From Alphaproteobacteria bacterium (GTDB lineage: Bacteria; Pseudomonadota; Alphaproteobacteria; Micropepsales; Micropepsaceae): 64,000 bases of DNA. The notes under the pieces are model-generated. The model searched no databases. It saw only the letters and a list, made by a program, of their open reading frames with translations, and was not told where the DNA came from. Made by a program: the position numbers and the translations under genes. Location of the stretch: assembly GCA_003158585.1 (NCBI GenBank), contig PMKE01000071.1:81191-145190 (forward strand), in the 5' to 3' direction. Position 1 is the stretch's first letter; each line of letters begins with the position of its first letter. Positions 37,814 to 47,153 of this stretch are shown piece after piece.

Positions 37814-38980
37814 TCAAGCGGCCAGGCGCAGGCGCGCGCGGCCGAGTAAATCGGTGAAACGCAGAATTTCGGCGCCGGGGGCGCGCTCACGCGCCTCGGC
37901 CGCAATCTCGTCGGCGAAGCCGCGCGACATCACGACGACGACGCCCGGTTTGGTTTCGGCCAGTGCTTCGGGACCCTTCAGAGCGCAGCCGTGGCGCTCG
38001 GCGACGTGGGCCATAAGATGTGTGTCGATCAGCACACGGAGTTTCTTGGGATCGAAGCCGCCGTGCACCACCAGGCTGTCGAAGATGCGCCCGGCGCCCC
38101 ACATGGCGATGCCTCTGGGTGCCAGCGACGCCAACTCGGCGGCGACCGCTGCCAGCGCTTCGATGTTGTGGGCGCGGCCGGCGATATAGCTCGAGATCAA
38201 CTCGTAGGCGCGATCCACTTCGCCCGGATCGGCGGCGGCGGGCACCTCGGCGTAATCGGCTTTCTTCGCCACCAGGAACAGATTTTCGCGGTCTGCGGGA
38301 TCGGGGCGTTCGATGATCGCGAAGCCCGCGTTCTCCACCATGCGCGTCAGGGTGCGTTCGGAGAAGTGATAGAGGTGTTTGTCGATGAACCACTCTTCCA
38401 CCACGTCGTCGGCGCCGATCAGCTGGATGTTGGGCGCGTCCAGGATGAGAAGCCCGTCCGTTTTCAGCGTGCGGTGATGATCGCGCAGCACCTCGGCCGG
38501 ATGCGCCAGATGCTCGACGGTGTGGCAGGAATGGACGACGTCGAAGCGCGCCGTTTCCAGCGCGGCGTCTTCGATGCGCGAGACGGTAAGTTCGGTGCGC
38601 GGCATGCCGGCGCAACTCTGTGCCACGCGCTCGTCGGGTTCGACGGCGACGATCTCGGCTTCTGGTGCCGTCTCCAGCAGCGCCTTGGCGAAGCTGCCGC
38701 GGTTGGAACCGACATCGAGCAGCGAGAACGCGCCGTCGATGTGCCGGCGCACGGCGTCGATGGCGATCTTGGTGCGGAAGCCTTTGCCGTAACGCACATT
38801 TCCCCAGTCGGCGCCGCTCGAAACGGCGGGTGCGGCGCGCGGCGCGCGGTCGGCGCGCGGCAGGCTCTGCACCAGCCCGCAATGAGCGCAAACGTGAATG
38901 CCGATGCCGCGGGTCGAACGTTCCGGCGCATAGACGAATCCAAGCTCGTCGCGACCGCAGAGTTCGCAGATGTCCGGCAT
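37814..38980 (-). CDS. Class I SAM-dependent methyltransferase with N-terminal zinc-binding motif
   Basis: CELCGRDELGF...CAHCGLVQ; SLLDVGSNRGSFAKALLE; C-terminal MWGAGRIFDSLV. Confidence 0.85.
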   Translation of the reverse strand: MPDICELCGRDELGFVYAPERSTRGIGIHVCAHCGLVQSLPRADRAPRAAPAVSSGADWGNVRYGKGFRTKIAIDAVRRHIDGAFSLLDVGSNRGSFAKALLETAPEAEIVAVEPDERVAQSCAGMPRTELTVSRIEDAALETARFDVVHSCHTVEHLAHPAEVLRDHHRTLKTDGLLILDAPNIQLIGADDVVEEWFIDKHLYHFSERTLTRMVENAGFAIIERPDPADRENLFLVAKKADYAEVPAAADPGEVDRAYELISSYIAGRAHNIEALAAVAAELASLAPRGIAMWGAGRIFDSLVVHGGFDPKKLRVLIDTHLMAHVAERHGCALKGPEALAETKPGVVVVMSRGFADEIAAEARERAPGAEILRFTDLLGRARLRLAA

Positions 38981-39028
38981 TGAAACGAATCCAGGAAGAA
39001 ACCGGTAACTATCTTCCGCCGCGCTTGC

Positions 39029-39856
39029 TTAATAATTCACTACGTATTCAGGCCGCGACGAATAGCCCAGCCGCTCCATCATGGGGTTTGCAATGCGCTC
39101 GAACCGGCTGCGCTGCACTTCGTCCAGCAGCTTGTCTTCGGGGCGGTTCACATTGTGCGGGCGCGCGAACATCGCGAAATATTCCTCGCGAAAGGCAAGG
39201 CCGAGGAACTCGTAAAGCGAGCGTGCCGCCGTTGGGCTGGCACGCAATTCCTCCAGACGCAGGAACAGGCTGCGGCCGGGCAGCGCCGCCAGCGATTCCA
39301 GGATCACGCGATTGATCTCGGCCCAGTGCCAGGCGATGCGCTCGAACTGGCTGAAGCTGCGGAACGCCTCGGCCGCTGGATCGCCGGGCCGGGGCAGGGG
39401 CCACCAGTATTTTTTTTCCGGCGGCGGCGCGGGGTTGTGCACCGGGTCCTCGACATGGGCGCGCAGCACTTGGGTGGAGCGGTCGTCGTAGCACTCGTCC
39501 GCCAGCTTGTTGAAAAAGGAGCCGGCCACCTTCCGGCCGTCGCGCACCAGATGGACGAACTTGGCTTCCGGAAAGAGCGCGGCGAGGTCGCCGATCAGCC
39601 AGGAGAGCTTGTTCGACGAATCACCCCAAAAGGGCTTCTCGCAATAGCGGACGGCGGCGAGGTGAGTCGCGGAAAGCAGTTTGCGCGCCGCCTCCCCGTC
39701 GGCCAGGCCCATGGTGCGGCGCACGCCCAGCGGCTGCACCAGATGCACCATGTATTCGTGATGCATCTCGACGCCCGGCACGGCGGATAACGCCTTGTGC
39801 AGCATGGCGGTTCCCGAACGCCCGCTCGAAACCACGAAAAACGGCCTTGTGGACAA
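39029..39856 (-). CDS. Sulfotransferase family protein
   Basis: RPFFVVSSGRSGTAMLHKAL (PAPS 5'-phosphosulfate loop-like), KFVHLVRDGRKVAGSF; start uncertain (TTG at 39856 proposed, 1.6 kb track ORF rejected). Confidence 0.75.
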   Translation of the reverse strand: MSTRPFFVVSSGRSGTAMLHKALSAVPGVEMHHEYMVHLVQPLGVRRTMGLADGEAARKLLSATHLAAVRYCEKPFWGDSSNKLSWLIGDLAALFPEAKFVHLVRDGRKVAGSFFNKLADECYDDRSTQVLRAHVEDPVHNPAPPPEKKYWWPLPRPGDPAAEAFRSFSQFERIAWHWAEINRVILESLAALPGRSLFLRLEELRASPTAARSLYEFLGLAFREEYFAMFARPHNVNRPEDKLLDEVQRSRFERIANPMMERLGYSSRPEYVVNY

Positions 39857-39934
39857 GTCGCGCCCCCGTCCCCTCGTTAACCCTCTCTTAGCCAACCGCA
39901 CTTTAGAAACCGTTAAGACACCAACGGGGTTGTC

Positions 39935-40795
39935 ATGCAGCCGGTCTTCATCGCCGAAGCCTCCAGCAATCACGGTCGCGATCTGACGCGTGCCCTCGGC
40001 TTTGTCGATGCGGCGGCAGAGGCCGGCTGCGACGCGGTGAAATTCCAGCTTTTCCGCATCGACCGCCTGTTCGCCCCCGAAATCCTCGCCCGCAGCGAGA
40101 AGCATCGTGCCCGTCGCGAATGGGAACTGCCGCTCGAACATCTGGCGCCGATTACCGAACACTGTTCGGAGCGCCGAATACTGTTTTCCTGCACGCCATT
40201 CTATCTGGAAGCCGTTGAGGAGCTTCGGCCCCACGTCGCCTTCTACAAGATCGCCTCCTACGAGCTGCTGTTCGCCGACCTGCTGCGGGCCTGCGCCACC
40301 ACCGGCAAGCCCGTAATGCTCTCGACCGGCATGGCCACGATGGAGGAAATCCTCGAAGCGGTCGCCGTGCTGCGTCAGGCGGGAGCTGCGGACATCACCC
40401 TGCTGCATTGCGTCTCGGCCTATCCGGCGCCCGTCGGCGAAGCCAATCTCTCCGCCATCGCGGCGCTGCGCGAAGCAACCGGCTGCAAGGCCGGCTGGTC
40501 GGATCACACGCGCCGTCCCGCGGTAATCGAACGCGCCGTGCATCGCTGGGGCGCGGAGGCGGTGGAGTTCCATCTCGATCTCGACGGGCACGGCGCCGAA
40601 TACGCCGCGGGACATTGCTGGCTGCCCGGGGAGATCGCGCCGGTCATCGCACGCATCCGCGAATCGTTTTCAGCGGACGGCGCGGGATTCAAGGAACCGC
40701 AACCATCGGAGCGCGAAGATCGCGACTGGCGCGCCGATCCGGCCGACGGCATGCGTCCGTTGCGTCACATCCGTGCCGACTGGGTGCCTGTATGA
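39935..40795 (+). CDS. N-acetylneuraminate synthase (NeuB/PseI) family protein lacking SAF domain
   Basis: MQPVFIAEASSNHGRDLTRALGFVDAAAEAGCDAVKFQLF...KIASYELLFADLLRACATTGKPVMLSTGMATMEEI...LLHCVSAYPAP; ends at 286 aa. Confidence 0.88.
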   Translation: MQPVFIAEASSNHGRDLTRALGFVDAAAEAGCDAVKFQLFRIDRLFAPEILARSEKHRARREWELPLEHLAPITEHCSERRILFSCTPFYLEAVEELRPHVAFYKIASYELLFADLLRACATTGKPVMLSTGMATMEEILEAVAVLRQAGAADITLLHCVSAYPAPVGEANLSAIAALREATGCKAGWSDHTRRPAVIERAVHRWGAEAVEFHLDLDGHGAEYAAGHCWLPGEIAPVIARIRESFSADGAGFKEPQPSEREDRDWRADPADGMRPLRHIRADWVPV

Positions 40796-42555
40796 GGATC
40801 GTCGCCGTCATCCAGGCCCGGATGGGCTCGACGCGTCTGCCCGGCAAGGTGCTGAAGCCCATCGCCGGCAAGCCGCTGCTGTGGCACATCGTCCATCGCC
40901 TGAGGAAATCGCGCCTCATCGAAGAGGTCGCCATTGCCACCAGCGTGGGTCCGCTGGACGACGCCATCGCCGAGTTCGGCCGTCAGAACGGCGTCACCGT
41001 GGTGCGCGGCCCGGAAGACGACGTGCTGGCGCGCTTTGCCCGCGCTGCCGAACTTCTGGATGCCGACATCATCGTGCGGGTGAATGCCGACGCGCCCTTC
41101 ATCGACGCGGATTTCGTCGATCATCTCATCACGGCGATGATCGAGCAGAACTGCGATTACGTGCTGCTGGAGGAGAACGCCCAAACCGCGCATCAGGGCG
41201 TCGATCCCATGACGCGCCGCGCCCTCGACAAGCTGATGATGGATGCCGCGGGCGATCCGGTAGCGCGCGAGCATGTCACGGGCTATTTCAAGCTGCATCC
41301 CGATTTCGTGCCCATCGCCCGCGCCAAGCCCTATCCCAAGCTGGCGCGCGACGCGGGCCGCCTCACCATCGACACGCCCGACGACCTAGCCTTCGTGGAA
41401 GCGGTGCATGCGCGCCTGGAAGCCAAGGCGGGCGAAGCCTCGCTCGCCGATCTTCTTCTGCTGCTCGAAAGGGAACCGGCTTTGCGCGGCATCAACGCCC
41501 ACGTCCGCCAGAAAGAGATCGCCCCGCAAGGCGGCCTCGCCCTGATCCGCTGCGACGGCGGCGGCTCCTACGGCTTCGGACACGTCAAGCGCATGATCGC
41601 CTTGGCGCGCGCCTTGCGCGACGTCCAGGGCATCGGCGCCGTGTTTGCCGTCAACGGCAGCGAAGACGCGCTGCCCGCCATCCGTCAGGCCGGTTTTGCA
41701 GCACATCTTATCGACGGTCCGCATGCGACATTGCCCGGCGTCGAGCCCGATCTGCTGATCCTCGATTGCCGCGACGGCCCCACGCGCGCCGAAGTCGAAG
41801 CCTGGAAGGCGCCGCTCGTCGCGGTGATCGATGATGCTTCCGAGCGGCGCCTCGCCGCCGATTTCGCCTACTACCCGCCGGTACCGCAGACCGAGCGTCT
41901 CGATTGGCAGGGCTCGAATTGCGCCGTTCGCATTGGCTGGGAATGGGCGCTGTTGGGATTGTCGCCGACGGCCGGCCGGCCGCAGTCGCACTCTTCTCTC
42001 CCGACGCTGCTGGTGACGATGGGCGGCAGCGATCCCTTCGGACTGACGCTGCGTGCCGCCAATGCGCTCGCCATGCTCGAACCCGCCTTCCGGGCCCGCT
42101 TCGTCATCGGGCCCGGATTCAAAAACAAGGACCGCATCGCGAAAACAATCGTCTCTCTGCATTCGAACTTCGAGACCATCGAAGGCGCCGACGGGCTGGC
42201 CACCGAATTCGCTTCCTGCGATCTGGCCTTGGCGGCGTTCGGCGTGACGGCCTACGAACTGGCGGCCTTCGGCGTGCCGGCGATCTATCTCTGCATCAGC
42301 GAAGACCACGCACTGTCCGCTTCGGCCTTCGAGCGCGCGGGACTGGGCGTGTCGCTGGGCTTGGCGTCGGGGGCCGGCGACCGGGCGATCGCCAAGGCCG
42401 TGTGGGCGCTGCTCGGCGACAACGAGCGCCGCCATGAAATGCACACCGCCAGTCTGATGACCATCGACGGCAACGCTGCCGCGCACATCGCCGCCGATTT
42501 GGCCGCCGCTCTGTCCGCGAAACGCGAAACTAACCTGGCGAAAGCCGCGAGCTGA
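40792..42555 (+). CDS. SpsF-like cytidylyltransferase fused to PseG-like UDP-sugar hydrolase/GT-B domain
   Basis: MRIVAVIQARMGSTRLPGKVLKPIAGKPLLWHIVHRLRKS (SpsF) then RCDGGGSYGFGHVKRMIALARAL...LVTMGGSDPFGLTLRAANAL...LALAAFGVTAYELAAFGVPAIYL (PseG). Confidence 0.88.
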   Translation: MRIVAVIQARMGSTRLPGKVLKPIAGKPLLWHIVHRLRKSRLIEEVAIATSVGPLDDAIAEFGRQNGVTVVRGPEDDVLARFARAAELLDADIIVRVNADAPFIDADFVDHLITAMIEQNCDYVLLEENAQTAHQGVDPMTRRALDKLMMDAAGDPVAREHVTGYFKLHPDFVPIARAKPYPKLARDAGRLTIDTPDDLAFVEAVHARLEAKAGEASLADLLLLLEREPALRGINAHVRQKEIAPQGGLALIRCDGGGSYGFGHVKRMIALARALRDVQGIGAVFAVNGSEDALPAIRQAGFAAHLIDGPHATLPGVEPDLLILDCRDGPTRAEVEAWKAPLVAVIDDASERRLAADFAYYPPVPQTERLDWQGSNCAVRIGWEWALLGLSPTAGRPQSHSSLPTLLVTMGGSDPFGLTLRAANALAMLEPAFRARFVIGPGFKNKDRIAKTIVSLHSNFETIEGADGLATEFASCDLALAAFGVTAYELAAFGVPAIYLCISEDHALSASAFERAGLGVSLGLASGAGDRAIAKAVWALLGDNERRHEMHTASLMTIDGNAAAHIAADLAAALSAKRETNLAKAAS

Positions 42556-44044
42556 GAAAACCGCGCACCTGTGCGAAGACGTCGGCCCAGTCGCCGCGCT
42601 GCTTCGGCATGATACAGGCGGCAGACGGCGCGAACGGTTCATAGGTGCAGCCGAAGCTCGTCCAGCTCGTGTCGTAGAGAACCTTGCAGGTGGCGACGCC
42701 CGCCCCGGCGGCCAGCCACGAGACGGCGGTCGGCGCGCTGACCATCACATCGAGCGTCGAGAGCAGCGCCGCCGTGCGGTCGAGTTCGTTCTTCTGATCG
42801 ATGCCTTGCGGCACCACGATGTCGCGTCCGCTCATGGCGGAGAGCGTTGCGATTTCCTCCGGCTTCGCGTCGTATTGCGCGGAGACCACCGTGCCCTGAA
42901 GGTCCCGGATGAAAGAGGCCCAGGCTTCGAGCGGCGCGTATTGCACGGCGCGGCTTCCGCCTGTGGAGCCGCTGCGCCAGCAGATGCCGGTGAGGGGACG
43001 CGGAAGCTCTGCGAACGCCGCGCGCCAGCGTTCCTGCTCCGCGGGATCGGGCTTGAGGTAGGCATGCGGCGCCGGGAATTGATCGAGACTGTTCCGCAAG
43101 AAACGCGGCAGCGTGCCCATCTCCACTGAGGCGTTGGCGCCGCCCGCATTCTGCAGCCAGTCGTAATGGGCGCGAATTTTCCCTTCGTGGTTATCGATGC
43201 GTGAAGGATGCACGGCTATTTTTGGGAACGAACGCGCCAACAAATCCACCAGCCTCGGCTCGCATTCGAGGAGGATGCTGCCCCCTTCCGCCGCGGCGCG
43301 TTCAGCCAGTTCGGGGATCATGCTGGCGAACATGATCTGGTCGCCGACGCCCTGCTCTGCGGTAACGAGAAGCCTGGTGCGCTTCAGGCAGGAGTCGTTC
43401 CAGCGCGGCAGTCCGTGGTCGGCAAGCGGCACCTTTCCGGCAATCTTCAGCCGTGCGGCGTAGTCGCGCCAGCCGCGCCGCAATTCTCCGCGCAGCAGAT
43501 GGAGTACGGCGCGGTTGAGCCGGGCCTGCGCGCTGTCCGGCTCGGACGCCAACGCGCCGCCGTAAAGCGCCAGCGCCTCGTCGTATTCTCCTTCGTCGGC
43601 CACCAGATCGGCGAGATTGACCAGCGCCGCCCCATAGCCCGGCCTGCGTAAGATGGCCTCGCGGTAATGGGCACGGGCGCGTTCCACATCGCCCGTCTCG
43701 CGGTAGACCGAGCCCAGCGTCAGCCACAACTCCGGCGCCTCGGGGTTTCGTGCCAATGCGGGCTTGAGCAACGCTTCCGCCGCCGCGAACTGTCCCTGGG
43801 CCCGCAACAGGTTGGCGAGGTTGACCAGCGGCTCAAGACGACCGGGCTCGATCGCCAGCACCCGGCGATAGAATTCCTCCGCCGGTCCCGCCATGCCGAG
43901 CACGCGCGCCGTGTTGCCGAGGGCGAACAGGGTGCGCGTGTCGTCCGCTTTCAGCGCCAGAGCCTGCTCGAAGGCTTCGATCGCTTGCGCGTGGCGGCCG
44001 TCGGCGGTGAGCTTCAGTCCTTGGGCATAGGGATCGCGGGACAT
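42530..44044 (-). CDS. TPR protein with C-terminal glycosyltransferase-like domain (second FlmG-like candidate)
   Basis: TPRs (PLVNLANLLRAQGQFAAAEALLKPAL) then RTRLLVTAEQGVGDQIMFASMIPELAERAAAEGGSILLECEPRLVDLLARSFP. Confidence 0.82.
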   Translation of the reverse strand: MSRDPYAQGLKLTADGRHAQAIEAFEQALALKADDTRTLFALGNTARVLGMAGPAEEFYRRVLAIEPGRLEPLVNLANLLRAQGQFAAAEALLKPALARNPEAPELWLTLGSVYRETGDVERARAHYREAILRRPGYGAALVNLADLVADEGEYDEALALYGGALASEPDSAQARLNRAVLHLLRGELRRGWRDYAARLKIAGKVPLADHGLPRWNDSCLKRTRLLVTAEQGVGDQIMFASMIPELAERAAAEGGSILLECEPRLVDLLARSFPKIAVHPSRIDNHEGKIRAHYDWLQNAGGANASVEMGTLPRFLRNSLDQFPAPHAYLKPDPAEQERWRAAFAELPRPLTGICWRSGSTGGSRAVQYAPLEAWASFIRDLQGTVVSAQYDAKPEEIATLSAMSGRDIVVPQGIDQKNELDRTAALLSTLDVMVSAPTAVSWLAAGAGVATCKVLYDTSWTSFGCTYEPFAPSAACIMPKQRGDWADVFAQVRGFLSSRLSPG

Positions 44045-44150
44045 CCCCTATTGTCGCGCGCGGGCCGTTAAGGCGGCGTTAAGCACGTCGACCTCTTAAA
44101 CGCGCCTTAAGTCCATCGGGGCGATACTTCGCGGTTCGCTGCGAGGCTCT

Positions 44151-46910
44151 ATGTCAACGATCGTGGGTTTCGATACGTCGACCCTGCTTAGCTATTATCA
44201 AGCTAAGCTGAGCGCCTCTGCGGCCAATCTATCGAACCGGTCCGCGTCCAACACGACCTCGTCCTCCGCGTCGTCTTCCAAGAAGAGCGCCACTGCCGAC
44301 GACGTCACGCCCTGGAGCGAAACGCAGAAATCGGGCGAAGCGCGCCAGGCCGAGGTGCTCAACCTCACCAATTTCATCGACGAGAGCGACGTGCCGCTCA
44401 CGGCCGGCATCACCGACGATACCGAGACCGAGCAGGACAACCAGAAGCTCTTTGCCCTCTACAAGGCGGTCAACAACCTTTCTTATCTCGCCGTGATGGC
44501 GAAGAGCGACGATACGACCGACGGCCAGCGAGCCGGCTACAACACGCGCTTCCAGGATGGATTGCAGGAAATCGAGGACTACATATCGTCGGAAGAATTC
44601 AACAATTTCACGCTTCAGGCCCAAGAGCCTTCCTCGTCCGTCGTCAGCACGGCAAGTGTGGCGTCTGCGACCTTCGATTACACCGGCACGAACTTGGTGG
44701 ACGGCAACAACGTCTCAAGCGCCGTTCCGGGTCTTTCCGCATCCGGCAACTTCACGATTTCGATCAAGAAGGGCACCGCCACGCAGGATATCGAGATCGA
44801 CCTGTCCCAAGTGCAGGGCGATCTCTCGATCGGCAACGTCGTCAGCTACGTCAACCAGCAGCTCTCCGCGGCGGGCTGCACGACTCGCTTCAAGAAGGTG
44901 CTCACCAGCGGCACCGTGGATGCCGCCACCACCGCGACCAAGGCCAAGCAGGAATACGCCGTCGAAATCGATCCGGGCGGCAGCGAGCAGGTGACGCTAT
45001 CCGCGGCGGCGACCGAGCCGTCGCTCTACGTGGCGGGGATGTCCGGCCTCACCTCTGCGACCGAAGACACGGCCGCGGATTACCAGGGCAAATTGGTGAA
45101 GCTCACCAACCTTTCGGACCCGCAGGCCGAATTCAGCAGGACCGTCAGCCCGACCACCGGCAATACCACCGCAGCGGCGACGGTCGTCGATTCCAGCGGC
45201 AACGTATACATGCTGGGCAACGCCACCGGCGATTTCGGCAGCCAGCTCAATCAGGGCGATCAGGACGCCTATCTGTCGAAATACGATTCTGCCGGCAATC
45301 TGATCTGGACGAAGCTGCTGGGCAGCGCCGGCACGGCCGACGGTGCGTCGATGGCGCTGAACCCGAGCGGCGGCGTTACCATCGTCGGTTCGACCACCGC
45401 CAAACTCTCGACCGGCGCCGTCGCCGACAGCAATCAGGACAGTTTCGCCACCCGGTTCGATGCCGAGGGCAATCTGGTCTGGACGACGCAACTCCAGACC
45501 TTGAACGCCAACGAGACCGCGGCGGTCAGCGTCGATTCCTCGGGCAACGTCTATATCGGCGGACAGACGACCGGCGCGATCGGTTCGGGTCAGACGAAGA
45601 TCGGCGGTGCGGACGCCTATGTCGCCAAACTCGATAACAAGGGCAAGGTTGTCTACGAGAAGCAATTCGGCACCACGGCGGACGACGCCGTATCCGCCAC
45701 GGCGCTGACGGACTCGGGCGACCTCTTGGTGGCTTCGGTTCAGAACGGCCACGCGATCCTCTCCAAATATGCGGGCGGCGACGCCACTCAGGCGGCCGTC
45801 TGGCAGATGGATATGGGAGACCTCCAGTACGGCGGATCCGTCACCGGTTTGGCGGTTTCCGGCGGCCAAATCTACGTTTCCGGCACGACACGGAATACCT
45901 CCCTCAACGCGACGGTGGCGGCTGCCGGCTCCGGCGGCACGGATGCCTTCGTGTTCGCTGCCACGGATAACGGCAGCAGCGTCACCGCGGACCACGTCAG
46001 CTACCTCGGCACCTCGGCGAACGACAAGGGCGGCGCCCTGACGGTCGGCTCCGACGGTACGGTCTATCTGGCCGGAACGACGTCGGGCACGTTTGCAGGC
46101 CAGACGCGCAATGCCTCCGATACCTCCAATATGTTTGTCGCGGCCGTGAGCGGAAGCGGTTCGGTAAACTGGGTCCGCCAATACGGCGGCATGGACGGCC
46201 AGTCGACGGGGCAGGGAATTGCCTTCGATTCCAACGGCGGCAGCGTGCTCGACGCACTGGGCCTGCCGGCCGGCAAGGTCGCCGGACAACAGAATTCAAG
46301 CCTTACTGCGGCCTCCACGCTGCGGGCAGGCGACACCTTCAAGGTCGAGATCGAAGGGGACAGCGGTCGCACCTTCACCATCGCCATCGACAAGGACGAG
46401 ACGCTGAGTTCGCTCGTCACCAAGCTCAATGGCCAGTTCGGCAGCAAGGGCAAGGCCAGCGTCGCCTACGCGTCGAACGGCGCATCGCTCAAGATAGAGG
46501 TCAGCGCGGGGGTGACCGCAAAACTCATCTCCGGGCCCGATGACACCGATGCCCTCGGACGGCTGGGGATCGAGGCACAGACGCTGTCCAAAGAATCCAG
46601 CAGCGGCACTACGTCTTCCGCTTCGTCTTCTTCCTCTACGACTTCGATCAAGGATTCGTATGCGCTCGGTTTCACGGGCCTCGGGCTGGACATTTCGACA
46701 ACCACGGGTGCCGGCGCGGCGCGCGCCCAGCTTCTGAACGTGCTGAGCTCCATCCAGAAAATCTACCAATCCTCGAATTCGACCACGTCATCCTCCACCG
46801 GCACGTCGAGCACTTCGAGCGGAACGGCGTCTGCCTATACGCAGTCGCAGATTTCGAGCTATTCGCTGGCCCTCAGCATTCTGGGCGGCACTTCCAGCAC
46901 CAGCGCTTAG
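44151..46910 (+). CDS. Large SBBP-type beta-propeller repeat protein (possibly FlaEY-like)
   Basis: 919 aa; repeated blades such as DAYLSKYDSAGNLIWTKLLGSAGTADG, DSFATRFDAEGNLVWTTQL, DAYVAKLDNKGKVVYEKQFGTTADD; Ser/Thr-rich termini; no Sec signal. Confidence 0.75.
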   Translation: MSTIVGFDTSTLLSYYQAKLSASAANLSNRSASNTTSSSASSSKKSATADDVTPWSETQKSGEARQAEVLNLTNFIDESDVPLTAGITDDTETEQDNQKLFALYKAVNNLSYLAVMAKSDDTTDGQRAGYNTRFQDGLQEIEDYISSEEFNNFTLQAQEPSSSVVSTASVASATFDYTGTNLVDGNNVSSAVPGLSASGNFTISIKKGTATQDIEIDLSQVQGDLSIGNVVSYVNQQLSAAGCTTRFKKVLTSGTVDAATTATKAKQEYAVEIDPGGSEQVTLSAAATEPSLYVAGMSGLTSATEDTAADYQGKLVKLTNLSDPQAEFSRTVSPTTGNTTAAATVVDSSGNVYMLGNATGDFGSQLNQGDQDAYLSKYDSAGNLIWTKLLGSAGTADGASMALNPSGGVTIVGSTTAKLSTGAVADSNQDSFATRFDAEGNLVWTTQLQTLNANETAAVSVDSSGNVYIGGQTTGAIGSGQTKIGGADAYVAKLDNKGKVVYEKQFGTTADDAVSATALTDSGDLLVASVQNGHAILSKYAGGDATQAAVWQMDMGDLQYGGSVTGLAVSGGQIYVSGTTRNTSLNATVAAAGSGGTDAFVFAATDNGSSVTADHVSYLGTSANDKGGALTVGSDGTVYLAGTTSGTFAGQTRNASDTSNMFVAAVSGSGSVNWVRQYGGMDGQSTGQGIAFDSNGGSVLDALGLPAGKVAGQQNSSLTAASTLRAGDTFKVEIEGDSGRTFTIAIDKDETLSSLVTKLNGQFGSKGKASVAYASNGASLKIEVSAGVTAKLISGPDDTDALGRLGIEAQTLSKESSSGTTSSASSSSSTTSIKDSYALGFTGLGLDISTTTGAGAARAQLLNVLSSIQKIYQSSNSTTSSSTGTSSTSSGTASAYTQSQISSYSLALSILGGTSSTSA

Positions 46911-46941
46911 AATCGATTCTCCATTTGAATCATCCCCATCT

Positions 46942-47122
46942 GTCATCCCGGACGCGCCGCAGGCGCGATCCGGAACCCACTTTCAAGCAAACACCTGTGA
47001 ATGAGTGGTTCCCGGCTCTGCGCGTTGCTATGCAACGCTTCCGCCTTCGCTGAAGCTACGGCGGACTTGGTCTGACTCCCAACCCGCCGAAGCCTTGGCG
47101 CAGGCGGGTGGCCGGGATGACA
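46942..47122. repeat. GTCATCCCGG...GGCCGGGATGAC palindromic repeat, extended copy
   Basis: Same ends as 35034-35162, enlarged by CCTTCGCTGAAGCTACGGCGGACTTGG... insert. Confidence 0.78.
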
Positions 47123-47153
47123 TGAAAGCGGTTTGGCGTGGAATGCTGTTTCG

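Noticed and set aside
39029-40615. 528-aa track ORF for the sulfotransferase
   Set aside because: The N-terminal half is antisense to the NeuB-like gene; a start near 39856 fits the domain
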